Source: Apostichopus japonicus
Lineage: Eukaryota; Echinodermata; Holothuroidea; Aspidochirotida; Stichopodidae
DNA length: 64,000 nucleotides
NCBI RefSeq assembly: GCF_037975245.1
Contig: NC_092582.1
Span: 11,634,001 to 11,698,000, forward strand
Direction: 5' to 3'
Each line of letters begins with the position of its first letter. The first letter of the stretch is position 1. Below are positions 50,745 to 63,707 of this stretch, piece by piece. The translations under genes and the position numbers were made by a program. A model generated the notes under the pieces. The model did no database searches, was not told where the DNA came from, and saw nothing but the letters and a program-made list of their open reading frames with translations.

Positions 50745-51275
50745 ATCTCGAGTAGGCTTGATTATGGCAATTCTCTTCTATTTGGCGTAGCTACATCCCA
50801 ACTATTGAGATTGCAAAGGATCCAAAACACGGCTGCTCGAATCGTCTATAGGGCGAACAGGTTTACCGCCCCCATATCTGGAAGAACTACACTGGTTACC
50901 AATAAGACTCCGTATTGACTACAAAACCCTCATTCTAGTTTTCGTGCCATTAAAACATACATGGTACCCCAACCAACCTTAATGTTCTCTTACATCAGTA
51001 AGCTAAATGTAGACCATTATCAATTTCAACTTCAGTTTCTAATGTCATGTACAAGATCATTCAGTGACCGTAGCTTTTACAATGCTGCACCACGTTTATG
51101 GACCCCTTCCCCGTTGAATTTAGGTCTTTGGATTATATTATTCAAATCAAGTGCTGTCTTTAAACTTTTCTTTTCTCTCAACTCTATTAGTTTTTGCACA
51201 TTCGGCATCCGTTAAGCGCATTGAACAAAATTTGTTGGATTCTGCGCTATATAAGACTACCGAAGTTATTAATAT
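50745..51275 (+). mobile_element. CR1/L2-like LINE reverse transcriptase remnant
   Basis: The translated pieces SRLDYGNSLLFGV, LLRLQRIQNTAARIVYR and, in another frame, SFSDRSFYNAAPRLW are the thumb and C-terminal region of CR1/Jockey-group reverse transcriptases. Frameshifts break the frame. The 3' end reads GCGCTATATAAGACTACCGA, a typical terminus for this group. Only about the last 500 bp remain. Confidence 0.7.
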
Positions 51276-52303
51276 TTTTCCATGATGATTTTCGAAGCTG
51301 TGTTGCAGTGTAAATGCAATTAGAAAAGAGAACACAATATATATAATTATATATGACAATAAATCTGTACCAATTGCAAATTTGCTCTTAAATACCATCA
51401 TGTAGCCCGACCTCAACCCCTCACTAACACACACAAACACGTAATTATTGCAATGCGCAAGAGACCAAGCGCGCAGGATCAGGTTTTGCTCTTTTTAGAT
51501 CAGCTATTCCTTTATATGTTAATATTCGTTCAACAATCCCCCTTCTCGTTAAGATTCACTTATTGGGATACACAAACATATAGTATATCCTGACAGCGAC
51601 GTACATATACAGGAGCAGAGGCGTCGGGAGCCAGGTCGAGCCCCCTGGACATCTTTGTCACCCCTCACACTTCTGCACTCGTTGTGTTTCTTTAAGTATG
51701 TTATAGAAATGAGACTAATGTTAGTTTCATCCCATATTTCAAAACCCCTCAATATCCCTCGGGGTCCAATTTATTGCGGGCCCGGGTCAGTAAACCCCAC
51801 CCAGACGTCGATCTTCTCGCCTAAGTAAGTAGGTCTTGGATAGTTTAGTTCTGCTTATTCTGGTTAGGAAACTCAATGCAGAGTACTACACAGTACACTG
51901 GGTATAACAACATCCTGTTGAGTATCATTTACCAATGGTTCTACCCTAATGTAATGTCCAGCTATGCAGACTAGTGTAATTCTATTTGGGTTGTGTTAAC
52001 TTAAATTCAGAATTGCGCCCGCTTTTAGAACTCTTTGTTGGCATATCCGATGCCGGATGGAATTATGTACGTAGACGAAATCTGAAGTAGCCGGTGTTCC
52101 AACACAGTCTCACAGTCCCACCTTCTGATAGTTTTTCTAAATCTCGGTTTCGAATAATTTGACATGCTTTATAAGACTTATCCCTTTTATTGATGTGATG
52201 TGAAGTGATGTGGTGAATTACAGCGCCGTACAATGCTATATTTATGCTTGGCGACAGAGTGTCGGACGAAAACAAAATAATTACACAAATCAATATTTGA
52301 ATG

Positions 52304-52305
<2 letters not shown>

Positions 52306-52348
<43 letters not shown>
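52306..52348. repeat. (TA)n microsatellite
   Basis: Perfect TA run downstream (in minus orientation) of the tRNA-like sequence. Confidence 0.9.
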
Positions 52349-52353
<5 letters not shown>

Positions 52354-52403
52354 AATGAAAATCGTAATGAGTTGGAAAATCAAGAACAGTGAAAAAACTT
52401 CCA

Positions 52404-52474
52404 GCCTCCACCGGGATTCGAACCCGGGCCATCCGCTCTGTACGCGGACACCCTAACCACTAGGCTATGGACGC
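52404..52474 (-). tRNA. tRNA-like sequence, anticodon ACA (likely SINE head or pseudogene)
   Basis: 71 nt on the minus strand fold as a full cloverleaf: acceptor GCGTCCA/TGGAGGC (one G-G mismatch), D arm GCCT-AGTGGTTA-GGGT, anticodon arm TCCGC-GTACAGA-GCGGA, 4-nt variable loop, and T arm CCGGG-TTCGAAT-CCCGG. Both internal Pol III boxes are present (A box TAGCCTAGTGGTTA, B box GGTTCGAATCC). A T6 terminator lies about 6 nt downstream (AAAAAA at 52393-52398 on the plus strand). Loop position 33 is T, giving anticodon ACA, which would read UGU and is not a normal tRNA-Cys anticodon. The odd anticodon, mismatch and TA-repeat surroundings favour a tRNA-derived repeat. Confidence 0.5.
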
Positions 52475-52485
52475 TATGGACGCTG

Positions 52486-52518
<33 letters not shown>

Positions 52519-53233
52519 TCCAACTTATGCATTAATATATATAGAACAAGCAAGAAATGATGTCAATAGAATCAATAATTTGTCTGCGTATTTATTTATT
52601 TCTCTTCTTTGTCTCCTAATAACAAAGAAATAACCATTTTTAGCACCTGCCTACATTAACTTGCATGTTGTTATAAATCTTTCTTAAAATAACCTACACT
52701 GATTAGGACGCATTAGATAAATTGAAACAATGCTATAATATGATAACTACAGAACAGCCAATTATGTTAAATGAAGTATGTAGCTCAGATAAGCTGAAAT
52801 AATCAAACAGTTTCAAATCATACAGCACACTTCTCAAGATGTTCAAACTGAGTTTTGGATTGTTTGTTTACCAGTTACCATAAGTTGTGAACCTTCTTCA
52901 CTCTTTACATAATCTGGTGATATAAGCATGGCTATCTGCACTGAATTTTGGTGCCATCAATCGAAATGTCTCGTTAAATAAACGTATAAGCTCTTTTTTC
53001 GAACGAAATGTTGCAGGCAATTTGATAAAACATGGTTCGTTGCGCAATCCAAGTATACTATTAATAAAACAGACTACTCCAACAAAGATATAATGGAAGG
53101 TGCTAAATTATTCATTTAATTTAAAAGTATATTTTCAAAAGAATCGTGCAGGATTAACATAACTCAGTCAAAGTGGTAGCTTCCGTTGTATGTCAGGTTT
53201 CAGGTTTTCATGCCGGTATGGATATACATATAT

Positions 53234-56200
53234 CTATACAGCGTATTCTAAACCACCCTCTGGTACGTCATCAAACCAATCACCAGGTACGTCGGAGGTG
53301 TACCAGCCAAGGATTTTACATTTTTTACATCTTGGAAACTTGTAAACACATGTCACTTGATGTTGAGTCAGAGGACAACGTTCAGGATCTGCCATAATAG
53401 GTTCAGGTTTTCTGGGGGAAAAGAGAACAAGATATTTTTCGTAAAAAGATATTATAAATAAATAAATACGTCATTTATATAGCGCTAAAGCACAAAAAGT
53501 ATCAAAGAACGTTACATAAAGAAACTGATAAAAAGGAAATAAAATACACTGAAAACAAATAATAACCTAATCAAAAATAATCCTAAAATACCAACACAAA
53601 AAGGTAAAAAGCAATAAGAGGTAATAAAAAATACAAAAGGAGGTTATATAACAAACAAACAACAATAGGAGGTTATAAAAGTACAATAAGAGGTTATATA
53701 ACAAACAATATGAGGTTATAAAAAGAACAATAAGAGATTATACCAAACAAGAGATCATAAAAAGGTAATATTACGTAAAATAACATTAAAAAGATACGTC
53801 TTCAAAAGACATTTATATATTGGCAGAATTGGACTGGTCCTGATGTCTTTTGACAAATCATTCCATAACTTTGGACCGATGTAACTGAATGCTTGTTCGC
53901 CAATTGTCTTCCTTACTGGTGACAAATAATGTAAAACGCTTATTTGAGAAACTCTATGTCAATACCTATAACGCAAAATATAGTTTATTTGAATGTATTC
54001 CACTTTTACCCCTCCCATAATCAGGAAATTAAATCGCAGTATGTATAGTCTGTTGTGTCATCATGTTAGACATTCTTCTAAAGCTTAAGTTTCACATAAA
54101 CTTTTTTCTTGCTGAAATATGGTACATTTGGAACATTTGCATAACAATCAATTCCTTTCTTTGTTAGAACTTCATCCGAATGCAAACCGTTGTTGCTGTT
54201 TGTGAAATTGTATTCGTTTCATGCATGGATCAATATATACAGGATCTTAATAAATCTTATAATGAAAACCTAGCAAAGACTACTCAATTGCCATCATGAC
54301 AATATTCACTCAGTTGCTCCTAGAACTGATAAATGTACAAACTAGCATTATTCTTACATGGAATCATATATTTTAGGCCATACATCTAGCCAACGTAATA
54401 TCCCTTTAGTCAATAATGCATTCGCTGAATACGCCATCACAATGTGTCTCTATAGTATAGCCAAGCATCGTGACTTACTTATTAAAAGACGATCACTTCT
54501 ATTGAGAAAGGGAACAAATCGGTTGCTTGTTTCTTAAATTGTTAATACAAGCCAACTCGATGTTGTTTTACATTCAGTTATCGTTGTAAAAGTTGTCGGG
54601 TTAAGGTATAAAGAATGGACAAGTAACTGAACAGAAATGCAGATCTTTCAATATTAAATTTTAAGCTGTTTTTAGCGTTGGATTAGTGCTTCTCGATTAA
54701 TTTTCAGGGATATGAGACTATGTACCAGATGTGGTAAATTCATATATGTTGATTTTAAATATTCGTTTGTACTTGTATACATGGGAAAATCATAAAATAA
54801 ATTACATCTTTACCAGTTATCTCGAAAATTTGGATTGGGGGATAAGAACGAATGCTTTCGAAAAGTATATACAAGTATCACAAAGGTATCCACAGGAGTT
54901 GAAGAGTATTCAACTAATCAATGATTTAGCTAGTTGCATTCTCGCAAAACAGCATAAATGAAGAGAAAACCCTGTGTTATATTAGAGCTGTAGACAAACT
55001 TAGTTCCAATAGAAGTCTAGACCAAAGGAGGAGGGTGGCTCAAACAGTTACCATGCAGGAACAGAAATGAATATCGCTTCATTATTTTTTTTTTTAAGGG
55101 GGGGGGGTTGGGGTGGAAAATGGTCAAAAGTCGCACCTTCTACAACAGTAGATCTTGTTCGTGTCGTTCGTGTCGTTCGTGTCGTTCGTGTCGTTCGTAC
55201 ATATACAATCCACACAGGGATTAACGGCATCATCACTTATGACGGCTCCGGCCACTGGACATGTTAACGCCTCTGTTAGAGAGATTGAACTTGTGTTTAT
55301 TTTACCTGAAATATGTATATCTTTATACCATTCTATTCCAAAAATTGAAGAAGAAAAAACAAGAAAATGAACTAATGAAAAGAAGCAATTGAAAATTTAC
55401 TGCTTTTTTATTAAATTAGCCAAAAGAAAATTGTTCAACAGTTGCAAATTAAGACCAATGATTTGGCCAATACGTCATGCTAGTGTAGGCGGTATTGATA
55501 AAGCATGTAGTAGATGATATTGATGCTTGTTGTATTAGTAACCAGTAACCGTAATAGCCTGCTAAAACATCACTGTCATGTACAAGCCATATTTTGCGTT
55601 GGGGCTTCAATTTTGGTTTCCCGAAAAGGGAAAACTATGGAGTCACTCATAACCGACCTTGCACAATTGTGATTGCAAAGTTGGCAATGACTATTACGCG
55701 CATGATGCGTCCACACAACACGGCAACATACATAAATGCTGTACTCAAATCCCTTGGCCAGCGACGGCTAGACCGTTATTTCTCAGAAAGGTTGCTATTA
55801 CTAATATCGTAATTTCTGCACTGTTTGTCAATGTTCGAAAAAACATTCAAAATGTAGAGTAAAATTATCAGAGGAATATTAAAATTGAACTTGGTACTCT
55901 TAAATTAGTAAATGTTGATAATATTATGTAGTCAACATGTCTTTAAATGTTCAAATATGTTGCGTTTGATACAGAAATTGTTAACCCCCTATACATAGTT
56001 CATGTACCTGAAGCTTTGAAGGTTAGTCCATTATTTTGAAAGGGCTAACGTAAGTTTTCAATAAAAAAATGATGAAAAGAGATCCATAACGAAAACAACT
56101 GCTTCTACGGCAGATGAGACGTACAAGGAACACATTTAGTTTTAATGTATTCTGAAATAAAGTTCTCATTTGACTACTCAAAAATGAATAGTACACGCCA

Positions 56201-56589
56201 ACACTTCTGTTATTTAAATTTGTCATTTTCGCGAAAGACACTTTTTTTGTGAGCGTGAAAAGGTATCCTATATATCGTCCTTTCATTGATGTAGCAATAT
56301 GTGATAGGCCTCGCTTATATAGCAACCGTGTACATGACTACGAGTATAATGCTTTCTGTGTAACACACTGGAAATGCAACGCCTGTGTATATAACATATA
56401 TACTTTGACATTTTGCTTTTTTCTTTCTATTTTGCTCTTAGTTTTAACTAGAAACGAAGCTATATCGAGTAACCCGAATGATAGGCTGTCGGAGGACCTT
56501 TTAGAAGATTTTCGAGTAGAACTTTTCTGGGATTCTGGGTCCAGATATCTGTCTATGAATTTGGAATTGGCTTTACCACAAGCATTGTG

Positions 56590-56654
<65 letters not shown>

Positions 56655-57155
56655 GCGTGCTCCCTGATCGTTCTGGGAGATAGTGACATGTCAGTTATTT
56701 GGGTTAGTCATGGTTTTGTTAATGTCATATATTGTAGTAACTGATCAGGTTTTTGAAATTTTCTTGATCGCTTCATGTGTGATTAAACAAAATTAAGACA
56801 TTTACTATTAATACTTTTACATAACTGTATACCCAATTACCATTAAAATACCATACATTACAAAGTAATCAGTCTGACAACATAATAATAACATATTGGC
56901 TGAACGGATAGATTATAGATAGCAATCAGTTTTGCAAATGTCATGAAAAAAGTGACAAAAAGCTCATGAAAATAACACAAAAAACCTACCATTGTAATAG
57001 CAGGTGCCATGCGGTGGTTCTTCTTCAGGAGGCGTTATTATTATTGGCCTTTCGTGCTCGACGTCCGGTAGCACTATTTCAAACTTCTCACCTGTCTCTG
57101 CAGAGAAAGCTACCCCGAGCAGAGAAGCAAACAGCGCTAGATTGATGAAATTCAT
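53234..57155 (-). CDS. PSP94/beta-microseminoprotein-like gene 6 (B'), with (TND)4 loop
   Basis: Exons 57155-56990, 55272-55137 and 53411-53234 (TAG) give 159 residues. The ATG at 57155 starts the signal peptide MNFINLALFASLLGVAFSA; an upstream in-frame ATG lacks a signal-like sequence. The mature start has EIVLPDVEHE and PPHGTCYYN. Exon 2 encodes LTCPVAG, NPCVDCIC and YCCR. Between the fifth cysteine and the CC pair, a 9-bp repeat (ACGAACGAC) expands the loop to TNDTNDTNDTNDTNK. Exon 3 encodes RCPLTQHQVTC, PRCKKC, ILGWYTSDVPGDWFD and a longer acidic tail. There are 11 cysteines after the signal peptide. The exon 2 donor is GTGCGA, weaker than in the other copies. It is the longest family member here and far from its block partner, gene 3. 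Confidence 0.8.
53455..53950 (-). mobile_element. L2/CR1-type retroposon copy in intron 2 of gene 6
   Basis: The minus strand ends with TTAGCGCTATATAAATGACG and an ATTTATT tail, typical of L2/CR1-mobilised repeats. The interior has AGGTTATA tandem words (about 53640-53740). I recognise no coding domain in it. Confidence 0.45.
55156..55199 (-). repeat. in-frame 9-bp coding repeat in gene 6 exon 2
   Basis: Four full copies of ACGAACGAC (minus strand) plus a partial copy encode Thr-Asn-Asp units. Each N-D-T is an N-glycosylation sequon, four in all. The other six genes have only 7-8 residues in this loop and no repeat. Confidence 0.9.
56590..56650. repeat. (TA)n microsatellite in intron 1 of gene 6
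   Basis: About 30 perfect TA copies. The 144-codon plus frame through it is not supported as a gene. Confidence 0.95.
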
Positions 57156-57252
57156 CTTCCTTTCAGTGGTAGTGATTCTTCTCAACGGAGTACAATTGAA
57201 ATGACTTGAGTAGATTCGAGCAGGAATGATATATCTAAGCAAAGGCGCCACA

Positions 57253-57259
57253 TTTTATA
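57253..57259 (-). promoter_or_regulatory. TATA box of gene 6
   Basis: TATAAAATGTGGCG on the minus strand, about 98 bp upstream of the ATG, matching genes 2 and 3. Confidence 0.7.
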
Positions 57260-59636
57260 CCATAATTACTACTGTGTCTGACTATGTTAAGACATTGCAA
57301 ACATTAAACATTGTGTTATTAATGTGTCAGCCGGTTCTCAAAACAATAAGTCAATTTACTAAAAAAGGTATAAACTAATGTTGAAGTGTGATATGTGTAT
57401 TGCGATAAAGTTAATAGGACGACAAAAAATGTGATTTATTATGTTGCCATAAATGACGTTATGTTATCATTCAAATTGTAAATATTTGTCAAGCTACATC
57501 GTAAAGTTAAACTTGTTAATGTAGTTCAGTATTTGAAATTCCTCAATTCTGATTAATTGTTGTTGGAAGAAAAATAGACAGAAAGCGAATCAATGTTATT
57601 CAATTATTTTAAAAATAAATACTTTAATGAGTCGATCGATTTTACAGTAGGCACAAATTTGTACACGTAAAATTAATGGGTCTTTTATGTACAGAGCCTG
57701 ATAATAGCAATACATGCGTGGTTCCATGTCATGGAAGTTAACACAAATGTGTTCTATAACATAGCCAAGAGTCATGATCTGAATAGGCGGTTAGAATTAA
57801 AATAACCATTTATGATGTTCGGAATATTTTTGGTGTAATGCTCTATATAAAGTCAAAATCGATCCGAGTGCTCTTTCTCAAGAAAAGGACAAGAAAACCC
57901 ACAACCACAACCACCACCACCACCACAACAGGTGAACATCTTTCCAGAGATATGTTAGCAAACATTATATTGTATTTTGTGGCTAAATGTGAAATGAAGA
58001 GCATGATGCCGGGAAGTACGTTGTAAAGGAAAAGTTGTATCAACTGAAGTAACTTTTGATCAGCAGCGCAGGAAAGTTGTTTTGATTACCGGAGGGGATT
58101 GTTTGCAAGTGAAGAAAACATGTGCTTCACATAGCTAAACATCTGTACATCTACGTACCATGATACGGAAGGTGTCATGACAGACCAACCTTTGAACAAT
58201 AGGACAATCCACAGAGTAGCTGATCTCATCCCAAAATTTGGTTATTACATTGTGCATGCTTGAGCGGATGTATTAACCTTTCTGTTTACGACTGCATGCA
58301 CATAAGGCGATTTTATGCTTGGGGTACGTATTCGTACGCAGACACTATATATAACACCATTACGTAGTACCTGTCGTAGACTAATGACTCCCGAGCCGAA
58401 CTAGTCAAAGGGCTCATTTAGCGAAGACCCTCAGGAGCCATTACTCGCTTCACTGTCAGTTGATTTCAGTGACTGTACTGGGTCAAACAAAACTGGTTAC
58501 ATTATTTTTCAATAGGCCTTCTACATCTAATGACATGAATGTTTATGGGATATTAGCATCGAAGAATATCAAAACATTTACCAAAAACAACTCAAAAATC
58601 CGATCGCGACTGAGATCCCAAATGAACGCACCGCAGTGCGCGCGATTGCCTAAACAAAGCAAGTATTTAATTGATATCGTTTAAATGAACACTAATAATC
58701 AATATTTCGTGAATGTCGACTTAATTATTAGCTAGCGGGAATCAAAAGTGCGCCTCTAACTAGGCAAAGTTACCGAAGCACTTCAATGAAGATAAATACC
58801 CTTATGTGAGAACAAATAAAGTTTACATGAAAACAAACTCAAGCGACTAATAAAGCAGTTTACTCATTCAATTTATGTTTATTAACTCTTTTATTCCGCG
58901 AAACGAACAGAAATGAGTGGAATTCATTATTACTCCCACTTTATACATATATGTGCTGATTTTAGTTTAGTCTAGAAATCTAAGAACGACAATGACAACG
59001 GTTCGTATAGAAATCTGGAAAGTTGAAAAGTACCGTAGTAAGATAGTACATCATAAATTGTGTATGTGATATTTTTGTATGTTTGTGTAAGCCTGAAAAT
59101 ATCCTGATTATTTTAAGCCTGTATTTTTTGTGTTATTAACAAAAGCATACAATCCATGGAAGTAATGAATTGATAAGAACATATTTTGGTTGAGTTTTAA
59201 GAATGTCTATAACAATAAAATAACTATTTGCTTTGGACAAAGGATGTCATAATTGATTTATTTTTATAGGAAGACCGTTGCAACATTTAATATAAGATAA
59301 ACTTTTGAATTTACCGGCATATCTATGAATAAATTACCATTTATTCAAAGTTTTCTTGTTCTGTTGGACATTTTAATACTCGAATTTTTCCTTAAAATTC
59401 ACCTGGAAGACATTTTATCAACAAAGGAAGAATTGCATTTCTCGTGGCTTTTCAAGAGATTAACCTTTAACTTAACGCTTGTCCCTTAATATCTCCCCCA
59501 TCAATTATATTTGTTAAACAATTCACTCTGTAGTTTAGAAGTTCAGAAACTTTAGAAGCGTTATAAGAACAAGAAAACAATGGAATCAGTTTTAATGGAT
59601 TTAGTCACATCTCTCTTTCACATAAGAGGACTGTGT
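57260..59636. other. intergenic between genes 6 and 7
   Basis: No gene is supported. It includes a CCA/CAA-rich run at 57897-57930. Alignment with block copy 1 resumes near 58740 (GTGCGCCTCTAACTA...), with visible divergence until about 59500. Confidence 0.5.
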
Positions 59637-62600
59637 TCACAAAAACACGAGGCCGTCGTTGTCGGCAACGTTATTGATCCCGCCGTCTTCTGGGGCAGTG
59701 TAGTACCATCCCAGTATGTGGCAATCCCCTTTGCATTTCGGATACAGTTCGTAAATGCAGGTGTCTGGATTAAGATACATGGTACAGTGGGGAGCGTTTT
59801 TCACGTGTGGTAAAGCGGTTCTGAAAAGAAGAGGAGAGAACATACCATGTTCACATAGGGTTCGCAGATATGAAGTTAAGCACAGGTCATATGGTACCGC
59901 ATTATAATACTAAAAACCTTTTATCTTTCACCTCCTCTATGCTCAACCCTCCCCCATGCATTCCATCCCCCGGCCGCGAATATTTTTTTCCCAAACTGAA
60001 CTGACACTGAAATTATTTCCTCGATTCTGATTGGCTCTCAGCGAGCACGTGATATACTTTAGTAATCAACATGGATCCCTCCATACTCTGACGATATCAG
60101 TATGATCAACACGAACAAATTCAAGATATTCACATTAGCAACTTTCCAGAACTTTTGGTAGGTATATATGAACTAAAGTATATAATGTTCTTAACACAAT
60201 GAAGAAACTATTCCCAACTACTGCGCCTATTATAGGCAGTCCTCGATCGTTTGTTTACTCGCTTGACTCCGCTCTACACAACACATGTAATGTAGCCTAT
60301 TGTACTGTGTATAGTATACAACAAAATAAAATAACTGTTAGCAAGCTGCTTATCCACTAGAGAGCCTGTGTAGGAGAATGTGTAAAAGTAAGTTGGCCTG
60401 ACGTTTCGATCCTAGCAGGATCTTCGTCAAAGGCTTGTGTTGTATAGTATACAACACAATAAAACACAGTGCATTTGTAATTGTATACATGTAGCCGATG
60501 TACATATGTACGAGGTGTTTGTGTACATTCGGAGTTGCGATACTTTTAGTTGTATAATCATATATTCAAAATGTATTCAGTCAATGAATCACGATAGGCC
60601 TAGTCGAATATGCAGTGGCCATGAAGACGGCGAGCGACTGTGTGCCAGCCGCGCCAGTGAGTGTACACAAAAAAGGCATTTGACGATATGTCCGTGTCTT
60701 TTGACTTGTTATTACTAGTTGTATATAGCCTTATAACCTTTACGTACGGAAAACTATACGGAAACCTATTGGCTCGCTGAGAGCCAATCAAAATCGAGGA
60801 AATAATTTCAGTGTCAGTTCAGTTTGGGGAAAAAATATTCGCCCCCGGCCCATCTTATTCTAACACAAAAAAATAAAAAATAAAGAAAAAGAGATACGTA
60901 AAAGTAAATGGTAGATCTGAAAATGAATTAATCAAATCAAAACATTCTTAAACTGATTTTAGAACTAGATTATTTCGTCCAACGTTGCTAAAACATTGGT
61001 AAATTTTCGCACTCAGTGCTAATCAATTACCGAATCTTGTCTATTACTCCATCACTCCGACAGAAATAGAGGATTTTTTCCGATATGTGACACAAGTTTT
61101 TCGGTCCTGTGTTTCCGTTATTCTACCCACCCTCTTCCTTAACACATATTACTGTCATATTGAAATTGCTTGATCTTGTTATTAAATGAGTAACTTGATG
61201 ATGAAAAGTTGTTACTGCATAATAGACTTTGTAGTGTTCAAAACGTCGTTGCCTCATGTGTGAAGATTTCAATCTCTACTAAGTGAAATGGCAGCTATGA
61301 AGTGATTTATATTGAAGTACAAAGATTAATTTTTTTAGGGCATTATATGTGACACTTGTAGTTAGGAATTGCCAGTATTGTTAGAATCAATAATTGATTG
61401 CAAACGTACGAAAGAAAATACAAAACGAATCACAGAAAGTTATTCCACACAAAAGAAAAGAACAGAACAGAAAAACGTGACCGATTACAAACTTATTATT
61501 CAGTTTGAAAGATGTATTTATAAGTGTCTCATGTCACTAAATGTATATGTGATGTAAGTTCACTTTCTTGGCAAGTCGCAAAGAATATCTTTTCATTGTA
61601 AAGGTACATAAGGATATATTTAACTAGTTACTGTCAACACGATAACTCTACAACCAATGAGCGATGCTTCAACGTTGTCCAAGAAAGGTCGGCACATACA
61701 AAATTTCATTGTGCTTACAAATATGATTTATTAAATCTTTACATGTAATCTTCCAAATAAACATATCTCCTGAAGAACTTTTAAGCACCTCCGCGATTGA
61801 ACAAATCTCTCCTTTTAATACCTCACTGCCGGAACTCTTATTGGACTTAACCAAATTTAGCATATGCTATCAATGTTACAAACGCAAAGGATTTAAAGAA
61901 TATTAGCAACTCTAATATGTTCACAATTAAACGATTTACCGATACTATCCATCTGAAACGACGGTCCACAGAACTTGGCTCCCGGGCAACGAAGTTAACC
62001 GTTACGCCGCTCATGAGCTTAAACAATCGCTGGTTTAAAACACATTCCGAGATGTACCACAGACATGACGTTACTGGAACAGCACAAGACAAAACATTAT
62101 ACAAGAGAAACACGTCATCGAGTTATCGTATTGACAACCTTACACTCTGTGTTAACAATTTTTTTTATCAGATTCACATTGATTAAAAGAAAGCAGCTTC
62201 TTTAAGATATGTGTAAATTTTGATGCATAGGTATACAGCTTTCCCCCCTACTCTATATGAAGTAACCCACATAAATCATTTTAATTGACCTACGGAAGAC
62301 ACAAAATACTAATTATTGTGTATTATATCATATCAAACGACTTACGTTCTGCAACAAGTCGTAGTATGGTCCTTTTCACAAACACACTCGTAACAACACT
62401 CGGGTCCATCATAAGCCATAATCGACCCTGGTACTTCACATGCAAGACCAACTGCAAAAGAAGCCAGATACCGATGACATGCATGACACATATTATATTT
62501 CTTCACTATTAGTATAGCAGGATTATTATTGGAACATAACTATCAATTTACTAGTTATATTTGCTAAAACATGACGTGGTCTTATTGCTATATGCAGACT

Positions 62601-63295
62601 GTTAGTTTTATAGGGATTAACGAAAAAAGACAACACATTGCGCGCATTAGGCCTATATATAACGCATTAGCAATAAAAGTCACAGATGGGGAACAGATAA
62701 CTAGCGTTTGCATCACAATTTTATCTAGCTACATTACTTTCAGTTTCATATCCAAAATCAGTTAGCAAAAGTAGCAGAAGACTCTCTCAGTATCCATGTA
62801 CGGACAATTTTATGTGCCATATTAATATTCATGCACATTGACTGCTAAAAATCCATCCCTTTCGGCGGTAACGCTATAACTATAAGGAAATATTTTGATC
62901 AATTTTTGATAAACGCTTAAGCAAATCAGAATGCCGTAATTAGTCAACTGATATGACTGAAACACAAACGTTAACCACTTCCCACCACCCGTCCATTAAA
63001 ACAACCAACAACAACAAATAATTACAGAAATAAATAAATAAAATATAACTAGAAAGCTGCAAGTAGTTAAAGCTTGTATAAATAAAACTAATTTCAGAAG
63101 CAAAATGAAAGGTCTTAGCGACTGAGAAATTGCAAGGTTACCTTCTCTCACGCATACACCAGAGCTGGGTTTATCGTCTGGTCCGTTTTCTGTAATCGGC
63201 AGAGCTACTGGAACTCCAGGGATCATCACCGTCACACTTGCTCCTAAAGAAAGCTCAAAAAGTGCTAGGGAGAATATAATAGTTAGCAGATTCAT
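59637..63295 (-). CDS. PSP94/beta-microseminoprotein-like gene 7 (C')
   Basis: Exons 63295-63142, 62451-62346 and 59820-59637 (TGA) give 147 residues. Architecture and splice sites are the same as in gene 4, with 12 cysteines. Relative to gene 4, exon 2 is identical in DNA. Exon 1 has S2N in the signal peptide and P22T, T24M and V36E in the early mature region. Exon 3 has N110Y, V147L and two silent changes. Intron 2 carries the same 870-bp inverted-repeat element as gene 4. It should be a secreted disulfide-rich protein. The coding sequence looks intact. Confidence 0.85.
59976..60842. mobile_element. ~870-bp non-autonomous TIR element, copy in gene 7 intron 2
   Basis: This is the counterpart of 27776-28643 with the same inverted arms and the structured core at about 60397-60434. 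In this copy the core's inner stem (GATCC/GGATC) is fully paired, whereas in copy 1 it has a U-G wobble. Confidence 0.75.
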
Positions 63296-63390
63296 TTTGT
63301 GAGACGTTTATGGAATAGTTGGGTTTGATGAAAAACAAGATGGCCGCTGTTCCTATTGTAGAATGTTGTTAGTCACAGAATAAACGACTC

Positions 63391-63398
63391 TTTATATA
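63391..63398 (-). promoter_or_regulatory. TATA box of gene 7
   Basis: TATATAAAG on the minus strand, about 96 bp upstream of the ATG, identical to gene 4. Confidence 0.65.
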
Positions 63399-63445
63399 AT
63401 CTTACATTGCGATCTAGTTTACGTGAGAAAGTGGGGACACATTTA

Positions 63446-63707
63446 ACAATTTAATGGTACCATTAAACATCTGCTGTTATGTAAACCACTTACCCACTTA
63501 TAACGCTTTCATGCAATTTGCTTTGATCAATAAAGACTTAACTTGTTCTGCCAACTACCCTTTTTGATCTAAACAATATTTCATACATTTTGGTAATTGA
63601 AATTTAGGACACAGCTGTTTCAGTTGTATAAATTATATTAATTAGGTCGATTTGTGACTGCTTAAGCCGGAAATAAAAGAGTATTTCTTGGTCAAAATGG
63701 TACCATC

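Larger units (their letters stand above)
49968..53233. other. intergenic between genes 5 and 6
   Basis: It starts as a near-copy of 17912-18370, then diverges at about 50420. It contains a LINE remnant (50745-51275), a tRNA-like sequence (52404-52474) and TA runs at 52306-52348 and 52485-52516. There is no host gene. Confidence 0.5.
45238..63445. repeat. three-gene segmental duplication, block copy 2
   Basis: Genes 5, 6 and 7 occur in the same order, strand and spacing as genes 2, 3 and 4. ATG-to-ATG offsets between copies are 32055 (A), 32306 (B) and 32203 (C). The left edge coincides with the right end of the TTGGGYAA element. The right edge is just upstream of gene 7's TATA box, after GGGACACATTTA. 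Differences from copy 1 include loss or absence of the 14703-15085 insertion, a 22-bp C-rich insertion at about 48617 and a roughly 40-bp insertion at about 49137. Confidence 0.85.

Noticed and set aside
56249-56683. 144-codon plus-strand frame in intron 1 of gene 6
   Set aside because: It ends in a TA microsatellite, has no recognised domain and is antisense to a supported gene.
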